Source: a bacterium (GTDB lineage Bacteria > Patescibacteriota > Minisyncoccia > Phycocordibacterales > JAKEFN01). From it: DNA of 10,882 bases. Under the pieces are notes generated by a model. The model had not been told where the DNA came from. It saw nothing but the letters and a program-made list of their open reading frames with translations, and did not search any database. Location of the stretch: the NCBI GenBank assembly GCA_022616085.1, contig JAKEFN010000053.1, positions 1 to 10,882 on the forward strand, in the 5' to 3' direction. Shown piece by piece: positions 6,001 through 10,882 of the stretch; the first letter of the stretch is position 1, and each line of letters opens with the position of its first letter. Made by a program: the position numbers and the translations under genes.

Positions 6001-7332
6001 GTGCCTGAACAACAAGAGACGAAAAATCAAGAAAATATACTGGTCCTTGACACCAATGTCCTTTTGAGCAACCCCAACGCGCTTGAAAAAAATTTCAAAG
6101 AATCCAGGGTCATTATTCCGGAAATAGTCCTCGAGGAGCTTGATAATCTCAAAAAGGATCTGCGCCTCGGCAACCGTGCGCATTCGGTCCTTCGTTTTCT
6201 TGATAAAATTTCCAAAACCGGCGATTTTTATGAGGGCATTGATACCGGGCACTCTATCATAGAGATCTCGAATCGGCTTGATGACGGCACGGATAAAAAC
6301 GATGATGAAATCGTGCGAACCGCGCTTATATATCAACAGTTAAATCCGAGGGCGCAGGTAATCTTTATATCAAACGACAAGCTCGTGCGAATAAAGGCGC
6401 GCCTTAAAGGTGTAACCGCCGGATCGTATATGCCGCTTCTGCATGAAGAGAACGGGGGTTATGATGCGGAAGATATTATATCCGCCTCCGACGAAGACCT
6501 TATTCATTTTCATACCCACAAAACGCTTGCGCTCGACGTGCCTGTGTTGCCGAATAGAATATATGAACTTATCTCTCTCAAAGACCCCGATGTAAGGATT
6601 GCTGTCCTTTCCGACAAAACAGGCGCCTCTCTTCGCTCTATTCCCTGTCCGGACAAAAAAATTCTCGCCATAAACCCTCGTGACGACCGCCAAGCAGCTG
6701 CGTTTGCTTCTCTTCTTGATCCGCAGATTGACATCGTCTTCCTTTTGGGTGTTGCAGGTACGGGTAAAACGCTTCTTGCTCTCGCGGCGGCAATGCAGAT
6801 GATGAATGTGCCGGGAACCTTTGAGGGCATCGTCCTCGCGCGGCCGCAGATACCTTTTCGCAAGGATTTCGAGCTCGGATTTAATCCGGGAACCGAAGCG
6901 GAAAAACTCGCCCCCATGATGAAATCGTTCTGGCATGTGCTGAAGCTTGTCGCGAGAAGAAATGCCGCGGAGAAACAAAAAACAAGACCCGACCATCAGC
7001 TGGTGAGGGAGCTTATTGAAAAATACGAGATAGAATTCGAAAATCTCGCCAATATCGAAGGCATCACCTACCATCGGAAGCTCATCGTCCTTGACGAAGC
7101 GCAAAAAGCCGATGCGGGCGTAGTGAAGGAATTCATCTCGCGCGCCGGACCGGGAACCAAGGTGGTTATAAGCGGGAATCCCAAACAGAATTTCCTTCCC
7201 TACGAAGGCGAGCACAGCAACGGGCTTGCCTACGCGGCTATGCGCCTTGCGCGCGAACCGAATGTTTCGGTCATCCACCTCAAAAAAGTCTTCCGATCGC
7301 GCGCCGCCGAGCTCGCGGTGAATCTTCTATAA
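6001..7332 (+). CDS. phoH: PIN-PhoH protein (PhoH2-type ATPase with N-terminal PIN RNase domain)
   Basis: 443 aa from the GTG start. Residues 11-140 are a PIN nuclease domain: LVLDTNVLL with Asp17, PEIVLEELD with Glu41/Glu45, the acidic NDDE cluster (100-103) and IFISNDKLVRIKA with Asp126. Residues about 220-443 are the PhoH ATPase: Walker A GVAGTGKT (250-257), ARPQIPF (280-286), GFNPGTEAEKLAPMM (293-307) and Walker B LIVLDEAQ (361-368). The order PIN then PhoH matches PhoH2 proteins, for which RNA unwinding and cleavage has been reported in mycobacteria; a role in RNA metabolism here is inferred. The family's usual TGD..Q motif reads SGNPKQNF (391-398), with Asn for Asp. It stands alone between two terminators. 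No strong promoter is visible; a weak TTGCGC, N17, TAACCT precedes it. Confidence 0.93.
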   Translation: MPEQQETKNQENILVLDTNVLLSNPNALEKNFKESRVIIPEIVLEELDNLKKDLRLGNRAHSVLRFLDKISKTGDFYEGIDTGHSIIEISNRLDDGTDKNDDEIVRTALIYQQLNPRAQVIFISNDKLVRIKARLKGVTAGSYMPLLHEENGGYDAEDIISASDEDLIHFHTHKTLALDVPVLPNRIYELISLKDPDVRIAVLSDKTGASLRSIPCPDKKILAINPRDDRQAAAFASLLDPQIDIVFLLGVAGTGKTLLALAAAMQMMNVPGTFEGIVLARPQIPFRKDFELGFNPGTEAEKLAPMMKSFWHVLKLVARRNAAEKQKTRPDHQLVRELIEKYEIEFENLANIEGITYHRKLIVLDEAQKADAGVVKEFISRAGPGTKVVISGNPKQNFLPYEGEHSNGLAYAAMRLAREPNVSVIHLKKVFRSRAAELAVNLL

Positions 7333-7341
7333 AATCAAAAT

Positions 7342-7369
7342 GCCCCGCTCATAAAGCGGGGCTTTTTTT
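7342..7369 (+). terminator. Rho-independent terminator after PIN-PhoH
   Basis: GCCCCGCT (7342-7349) pairs perfectly with AGCGGGGC (7355-7362) around a 5-nt loop, followed by seven T (7363-7369). On the minus strand the same stem is followed by ATTTTGATTTT, so it may also end the converging dehydrogenase transcript, whose stop lies 10 nt away. Confidence 0.93.
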
Positions 7370-7378
7370 GTGATACTA

Positions 7379-8506
7379 CTACCATACTCGCCTTCTTGTT
7401 TCCTTAAATTCACACTCCAGTTCAAGAATGCGAAGCGCAATCTCTTCCGCAATGCGGGCCGGTGAACGATTCTCCCCCGCGCTTCTGTCAAATACTCTCC
7501 CGAGCGTGCTTCTGATATTAAGAAGCTTTCGAAAAACGTCAGGGCGGTCATAATGCCCCTTACTCTCTATTTCATTGGCAACATTCAAAAGTCCGCCCGA
7601 ATTGATAATATGATCAGGGGCATACAGGATTCCCCTTTCATGAAGCAAATCGCCGTGCCGAAGCTCGCCCAACTGATTATTTGCGGAGCCGGCGATTATT
7701 TTACAATTGAATTTCGGGATAGTATCGTCGTTCACGACATTGCCGAGCGCGCAGGGAGCATACACCGTCACTTCACGTTCGCGCCCTTCGTCGGTTGATA
7801 CACGCGTTACTTTTCCACGAAATTCATCAAGGCACATCGCTATTGCGTGAGGATTAATATCGGCAACATAGAGATGCCCCGCGCCCGCTTGATGAAGAAA
7901 CCGCGCGAGCCGATATCCCGTGTTACCGGCACCCTCAACATAAAACGTATGCTCTGAAAGTTTTTTATTCGGGTACAGGCGGTGCAAACACTCCAATATG
8001 CCGTAAAAAACGCCCTGCGCCGTAACGGGGCTCGGGTCTCCGCTTCCCCACCGCGCGTCGTGACGTTTTATCACTTCTATATGTTCGGGGAGACCAGCGA
8101 CGTATGGAGACTCCTCAAACATGACAGAAAGATCGGCAACCGTCGTTCCGACATCTTCAGCCGCGTAATACTCTCCGTTCAGAGTGTTCAAATGTTTCGC
8201 GAATGCTTTTAAGAGCGCTTCTCGTTCAGCGCCTTCATAATCGGCGGAGTTCCCGAGAATCACCGCCTTACCGCCGCCAAGCGGAATATTATTGATAGCG
8301 GCCTTCAGGGTCATTGCGCGGGAAAGGCGAAGAACATCCGTCAGCGCCTCACCTTCGTTTTTGTAGTCGTAAAAACGCACGCCGCCAAGCGCCTTGCCGA
8401 AACGTAACGCATGAATCGCGATAATGGCTCGCAAGCCCGTTTCCGCGTCAGATACGAACGCGACCATTTTATGTTTATCAAACGCCTTATTTTTCCAAAG
8501 TTCCAT
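7379..8506 (-). CDS. Glu/Leu/Phe/Val dehydrogenase, leucine dehydrogenase type
   Basis: 375 aa from the ATG at 8506. The family performs NAD(P)-dependent oxidative deamination of amino acids to 2-oxo acids plus ammonia, or the reverse. Matches to leucine dehydrogenase run through the whole length: GGVRFYDY (41-48), RAMTLKAA with Lys68, PLGGGKAVI with catalytic Lys80, AAEDVGTT with Asp118, SGDPSPVTAQGV (155-166), the Rossmann motif EGAGNTGYRL (191-200) ending in Asp216 of ADINP (which favours NAD), AGSANNQL, and APDHIINSGGLLNVANE. The start is set by AAGGAGGG, 6 nt upstream; the frame is open further up but enters engB. It lies 49 nt after engB with a candidate promoter of its own. The preferred amino acid cannot be read from the sequence. 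Confidence 0.93.
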   Translation of the reverse strand: MELWKNKAFDKHKMVAFVSDAETGLRAIIAIHALRFGKALGGVRFYDYKNEGEALTDVLRLSRAMTLKAAINNIPLGGGKAVILGNSADYEGAEREALLKAFAKHLNTLNGEYYAAEDVGTTVADLSVMFEESPYVAGLPEHIEVIKRHDARWGSGDPSPVTAQGVFYGILECLHRLYPNKKLSEHTFYVEGAGNTGYRLARFLHQAGAGHLYVADINPHAIAMCLDEFRGKVTRVSTDEGREREVTVYAPCALGNVVNDDTIPKFNCKIIAGSANNQLGELRHGDLLHERGILYAPDHIINSGGLLNVANEIESKGHYDRPDVFRKLLNIRSTLGRVFDRSAGENRSPARIAEEIALRILELECEFKETRRRVW

Positions 8507-8537
8507 AGCAAACCCTCCTTCTCTTGGAACTGCCGCC

Positions 8538-8566
8538 AGTGTAGCGCAAGAATTTTTAAACGGCAA
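8538..8566 (-). promoter_or_regulatory. Candidate promoter for the dehydrogenase inside the end of engB
   Basis: Minus-strand TTGCCG (8561-8566) and TACACT (8538-8543) with a 17-bp spacer; each box matches consensus at 4 of 6 positions. The predicted start near 8531 gives a leader of about 25 nt that carries the strong AAGGAGG. Read-through from engB is an equally possible source of transcript. Confidence 0.35.
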
Positions 8567-9155
8567 TATGCCTTTGTATCTCCTCCCACACCGCCTCTCT
8601 CCCTTCTTTTGTTTTTGCGGAAAAAGGAAAGCATGGCGTGCCTTCAATGCCCGCGCAGATTTTTTGCACATGCTCCTTTTGGGAGCTTTTTTTGAGCTTG
8701 TCTATCTTGTTGACGATAATTGCGAAAGGAATTCTTTCGGTTTTGAGAAGTTCCAAAAGTTCGCGGTCATGATCGGTCTCGCCCACGACCGCATCAAGTA
8801 TGATAAAAACGAAATCCGGCTTCCTCTCCGCTTCGGAGAGGTACCAAACAATCCGCTTCCGGAGTTTCTCCCTTGTTTTGTTCGGCAAACGCGCAAAGCC
8901 GTAGCCCGGAAGATCCACGAAATAATACTTTTTTTCTATAAGAAAAAAATTTATCTCTTGAGTCTTCCCCGGCGTCGCGCTCGACTTTACAAGATTTTTG
9001 CGTCCAAGAAGCGCATTTATGACGCTCGACTTTCCCACATTTGACCGTCCGAGAAACGCGATCTGCGGCATCCGCTTTTTCATAATATCGTCAGTCCCAA
9101 TGATGCCCCTCACGAATTCAACTGGAATAGTATGCATTTGTTTTTTATCTTCCAT
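8556..9155 (-). CDS. engB: Ribosome biogenesis GTP-binding protein EngB (YihA/YsxC)
   Basis: A 199-aa TRAFAC-class GTPase needed for large ribosomal subunit assembly. All G motifs are present: G1 GRSNVGKS (36-43), the switch region SSATPGKT (58-64) with Thr61, G3 DLPGYG (81-86), G4 NKID (149-152) and G5 SAK (179-181). The G1 and ATPGKT wording is diagnostic for EngB rather than Era or Der. Length fits the family (about 195-210 aa). The ATG at 9155 gives MEDKKQ before the conserved F.rs...; an in-frame extension to 9317 runs into the upstream gene and is rejected. No Shine-Dalgarno sequence is visible; a TATAGA box lies 9 nt before the ATG. Confidence 0.95.
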   Translation of the reverse strand: MEDKKQMHTIPVEFVRGIIGTDDIMKKRMPQIAFLGRSNVGKSSVINALLGRKNLVKSSATPGKTQEINFFLIEKKYYFVDLPGYGFARLPNKTREKLRKRIVWYLSEAERKPDFVFIILDAVVGETDHDRELLELLKTERIPFAIIVNKIDKLKKSSQKEHVQKICAGIEGTPCFPFSAKTKEGREAVWEEIQRHIAV

Positions 9156-9164
9156 AGTGTGATG

Positions 9165-9192
9165 TCTATAGAGCGTATCAAATGCAGGCAAA
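9165..9192 (-). promoter_or_regulatory. Weak candidate promoter of engB
   Basis: Minus-strand TTTGCC (9187-9192) and TATAGA (9165-9170) with a 16-bp spacer. The -10 is 9 nt from the engB ATG, implying an almost leaderless message. The -35 overlaps the U-rich tail of the preceding terminator. Confidence 0.35.
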
Positions 9193-9219
9193 AAGAAAAG
9201 CCACGGGATGTATCCGTGG
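9186..9219 (-). terminator. Terminator after the amidohydrolase gene
   Basis: On the minus strand, CCACGG (read from 9219) pairs with CCGTGG (read from 9206) around a 7-nt loop, followed by CTTTTCTTTTTGCC. It begins about 21 nt after the TGA stop at 9241, and the U-rich tail fits an intrinsic terminator. Confidence 0.7.
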
Positions 9220-9240
9220 ATATTCGAAAACCCGTGCATT

Positions 9241-10443
9241 TCAATCAACCGCCGGCTGCCAGTTTTGATCATGTTCAAGGAAAACTTTCTTATCCTGATA
9301 AAGGGCTCTGCCCACACGTTCGCGATCGGTATTGTTAAGGGAGTCGCCGCATGCGATTTTTGCCCAGATAGAAGGCGTGTAGAAACGCACCGCGTGAGCC
9401 GCGATTTTGACTTCAGTCAGCATATCACCGTCTCCGGCGGGAACAAACATATCGCAGATATTATCCGTCCCGAGATATACCGGAATTTCTCGTTTGACGA
9501 GTTCGAGAACGCGCGCAATGGAATTATGCGTCGGCGCTACAATAGGCCGGAGTTGCCGCATGGAAATCCCGGCAGAGGGGGGCACTGTTACGCCGATATT
9601 ATGCGCTTCAAGAAAATCAAGAAGGCGCGCAAAACGTTCCTCCGCATATGCGGACGGGGAGATGAAATGAACCGCGCGCAAACCGGGCGATCCATCCGGC
9701 ATTTTCGGCACATTAAGCCACGTGTCAACCGGATTCCTCCCGAGTCCTTCAAGAAGAATCTCTGTTCCCGATTCGTGCGGACTGTTCATCTGGTCAAGGT
9801 GCAAATCAACTCTTTTGCCGAGTGAAGCACCGAGTTCAATAACTCTCCGCACATGACTGCGAAACCCGATTTTGCCTTCGCGGCTTGAAACGTGCAAAAA
9901 ATCGTCTTTCTCCGGGAGAGCCGAAAGAAAATCAGCTTCGTTTGCAGCTTCTTTATAAATCTCCCAGCGTCTCGTGTCGTCCTTGAAACCAAAGACGCCA
10001 TGGGGAGCTATGCCAATTTCCAAGCGCCCCACAAATTCATCTTTAAGTTCGCGTGCGATGCGGATAGCAAGGAGTCCGTCTTCCGCAATTTCCGGAGTCG
10101 CGTCAATGCACGTATCAATCTTCCGGGTGCCGAACGCTATCTGCCTTTCAAACTCGCGCCGCATCCTCTCGCGGAGATTCGCTTCAGTGTATGCTTCGCC
10201 TCGCTCAAGGTCTCCGACGCCGTCCTGTTTGGCGCGCAATGTCGCCGTACTGATATCAAGCGGGGTTGTATTAACATGAGTCAAATACCTTGGCTCAAGC
10301 GTCCCCGCCCGATCAATGTGAGCATGCGCGTTATAAAACCCGCCAAGCTTCATGACGTGTTCCAAGAGCGTTTGCTCATACCAATTCAAAAATTTCCATC
10401 GCCGTGCTGGAAAAAATTCCTCAAATGCAGCGTTTTCAAGCAC
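9241..10443 (-). CDS. CodA-like amidohydrolase (cytosine deaminase-related), substrate unknown
   Basis: 400 aa from a GTG start with GGAGG (10453-10457) 9 nt upstream. It is an amidohydrolase-superfamily metal hydrolase. Visible metal-site candidates are NAHAHIDR (His40, His42), VDLHLDQMN (His215), VHFISP (His259) and LGTDNICD (Asp327). The stretch from His259 to GTDNICDMFVPAGDGDML follows E. coli CodA (SHTTAM... to GHDDVFDPWYPLGTANML) at many positions, so the cytosine-deaminase group is the closest I can name. Two departures are notable: the CodA catalytic Glu after the third His (HCDE) is Gln218 here, and the protein lacks the flanking beta-sandwich strands at both ends. I infer a salvage or detoxifying deaminase/amidohydrolase but do not claim cytosine as substrate. 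A distinctive repeat-bearing promoter lies upstream and a terminator downstream. Confidence 0.85.
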   Translation of the reverse strand: MLENAAFEEFFPARRWKFLNWYEQTLLEHVMKLGGFYNAHAHIDRAGTLEPRYLTHVNTTPLDISTATLRAKQDGVGDLERGEAYTEANLRERMRREFERQIAFGTRKIDTCIDATPEIAEDGLLAIRIARELKDEFVGRLEIGIAPHGVFGFKDDTRRWEIYKEAANEADFLSALPEKDDFLHVSSREGKIGFRSHVRRVIELGASLGKRVDLHLDQMNSPHESGTEILLEGLGRNPVDTWLNVPKMPDGSPGLRAVHFISPSAYAEERFARLLDFLEAHNIGVTVPPSAGISMRQLRPIVAPTHNSIARVLELVKREIPVYLGTDNICDMFVPAGDGDMLTEVKIAAHAVRFYTPSIWAKIACGDSLNNTDRERVGRALYQDKKVFLEHDQNWQPAVD

Positions 10444-10463
10444 CTCAAAAAACCTCCATTAAA

Positions 10464-10482
10464 GTATCCTCCATTAGGATAC
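10464..10482. promoter_or_regulatory. Perfect 7-bp dyad, possible operator
   Basis: GTATCCT (10464-10470) and AGGATAC (10476-10482) form a perfect inverted repeat around CCATT. It covers the candidate -10 and start site of the amidohydrolase promoter, where a repressor would be expected to bind. CCTCCATTA occurs twice (10453-10461 and 10469-10477), so the true Shine-Dalgarno region has a copy inside the dyad. An RNA hairpin is the alternative. Confidence 0.5.
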
Positions 10483-10503
10483 CAAAATAAGCCGACTATT
10501 CAA
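10476..10503 (-). promoter_or_regulatory. Candidate amidohydrolase promoter
   Basis: Minus-strand TTGAAT (10498-10503) and TATCCT (10476-10481) with a 16-bp spacer, 4 of 6 matches each. The -35 lies in the proximal unit of the 29-bp tandem repeat. The distal unit carries the same TTGAAT but has no -10 at the right distance. Confidence 0.4.
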
Positions 10504-10543
10504 GTGTCTTAGAGAATAAGCCGACTATTCAAGTGTCTTAGAG
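10486..10543. repeat. Perfect tandem duplication, two 29-bp units
   Basis: Units at 10486-10514 and 10515-10543 are identical with no spacer; each begins AATAAGCCGACTATT and ends GTGTCTTAGAG. They lie immediately upstream of the amidohydrolase promoter, and the second unit's TAGAG is also the outer end of the inverted-repeat element that follows. Recent duplication by slippage, or doubled regulator sites, are the simplest readings. Confidence 0.9.
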
Positions 10544-10809
10544 TATGTCTGGAAACCCTTGCGTCATGAGGACTTCCGTGGCGTTTTATGGCGAGGAAGT
10601 CGAGAAAAATATATGCATATTAGCTCCTGCCTATCGGCAGGCAGGCCTCGGCGGGGACAATGAAAACTGTGGTTTTCATTTCTCTCGCCTTACGTCGCTT
10701 ATAATTTGAAACGCAGTAGAAACTGCGGTGAAAATTATTTTTTGAAGAATGACGAAGCCACGAAATGTCACGGGAGTCCGCAGTAGGAAGGGTTTTCAGA
10801 TATGCTCTA
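10539..10809. repeat. 271-nt imperfect inverted-repeat element with internal hairpins
   Basis: The outer arms (10539-10590 and 10758-10809, about 50 bp each) are imperfect reverse complements; the best part pairs TAGAG.AT.TCTG.AAACCCTT (outer 22 bp, 3 mismatches by eye), and GGACT.CCGTG lies further in. Inside are a CCTGCC/GGCAGG hairpin (10626-10641), a perfect 9-bp hairpin AATGAAAAC/GTTTTCATT with TGTG loop (10659-10680), and a 14-of-17-bp hairpin with AGAA loop (10701-10738). No gene I trust lies in it, no transposase is present, and I see no target-site duplication. It could be a MITE-like or REP-like element, or a structured RNA. It makes up most of the 439-bp gene-free right end. Confidence 0.65.
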
Positions 10810-10882
10810 GAGCATGTTCAAAAACTCTTGACTACTGCGAATTCATGTTGCGGGCTGCAAACGGCGGCTCGGAAAGACTCAA
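10808..10882 (+). repeat. 75-bp repeat, right copy (runs to the window edge)
   Basis: Reverse-complement partner of 76-150, 70 of 75 positions identical by eye. It joins directly onto the end of the 271-nt element through the 14-bp palindrome ATGCTCTAGAGCAT (10802-10815). Both copies point outward from the window. The match continues to the last base, so the full repeat is probably longer than 75 bp. Confidence 0.85.

Noticed and set aside
6370..7278. 302-codon minus-strand frame antisense to PIN-PhoH
   Set aside because: It lies wholly inside a well-supported gene and shows no recognisable domain; long antisense frames are common at this base composition.
8507..8671. Longer start for the dehydrogenase
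   Set aside because: The extension overlaps engB and has no family similarity. The ATG at 8506 has AAGGAGGG, 6 nt upstream.
9156..9317. Longer start for EngB
   Set aside because: It runs through the amidohydrolase terminator and stop region, and the protein would be about 50 residues longer than the family.
10486..10543. Possible CRISPR repeats
   Set aside because: Only two units, directly adjacent with no spacer, and no cas genes in the window.
10545..10709. A 54-codon plus-strand reading frame inside the right-end inverted-repeat element
   Set aside because: It has no Shine-Dalgarno sequence, overlaps several hairpins and the repeat arms, and its middle is the CCTGCC/GGCAGG palindrome. 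It is more likely a chance frame through repeat DNA, though a real small protein cannot be ruled out.
10539..10809. Retron-type msr/msd RNA
   Set aside because: The folded layout is loosely reminiscent, but no reverse transcriptase gene is in the window.
76..10882. Composite transposon bounded by the inverted 75-bp repeats
   Set aside because: No transposase or integrase lies between or beside the repeats, the enclosed genes are mostly housekeeping, and no target-site duplication is visible.

Overview
The window looks like a chromosomal piece from a Patescibacteria/CPR (Parcubacteria-like) genome or metagenome contig. This is an inference from compact housekeeping genes packed on both strands, small orphan membrane proteins, a PIN-PhoH protein, an exonuclease VII large subunit with an extra N-terminal HRDC domain, and several genes with a -10-like box only 7-9 nt from the start codon. 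The code is standard (TGA is used as stop). There are no rRNA or tRNA genes, phage genes, transposases or CRISPR arrays.

Layout. Bases 1-150 hold intergenic sequence with one copy of a 75-bp repeat. A minus-strand run follows: dusB-type tRNA dihydrouridine synthase, then a 210-aa polytopic membrane protein, then a 121-aa single-pass protein (2214 down to 148). A 38-bp divergent promoter region separates dusB from prmC (plus strand, release-factor glutamine methyltransferase). prmC converges on a 125-aa orphan; a GC-rich hairpin sits between the stops. Upstream of the orphan on the minus strand are xseB and xseA (exonuclease VII). A plus-strand pair follows: a cytidine/blasticidin-S deaminase-like enzyme with its own promoter and terminator, then PIN-PhoH, also ended by a terminator. 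The last block is on the minus strand: a CodA-like amidohydrolase, engB (ribosome-assembly GTPase) and a leucine-dehydrogenase-type enzyme. The final 440 bp are gene-free and rich in repeats.

How the genes fit together. Most are information-processing functions: tRNA modification (Dus), translation termination (PrmC), ribosome assembly (EngB), ssDNA degradation or repair (XseAB) and probable RNA metabolism (PIN-PhoH). Two deaminase-type enzymes (CDA-like and CodA-like) could serve pyrimidine salvage, and the Leu/Glu-type dehydrogenase belongs to amino-acid metabolism; both roles are inferred from family only.

The parts most worth a second look are the HRDC-XseA fusion, the two deaminase-type enzymes with altered active-site positions, the recurrent leaderless-type start architecture, and the repeat complex at the right end (29-bp tandem duplication, 7-bp dyad, a ~270-nt inverted-repeat element). 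Also notable is the 75-bp repeat present in inverted orientation at both ends of the window.
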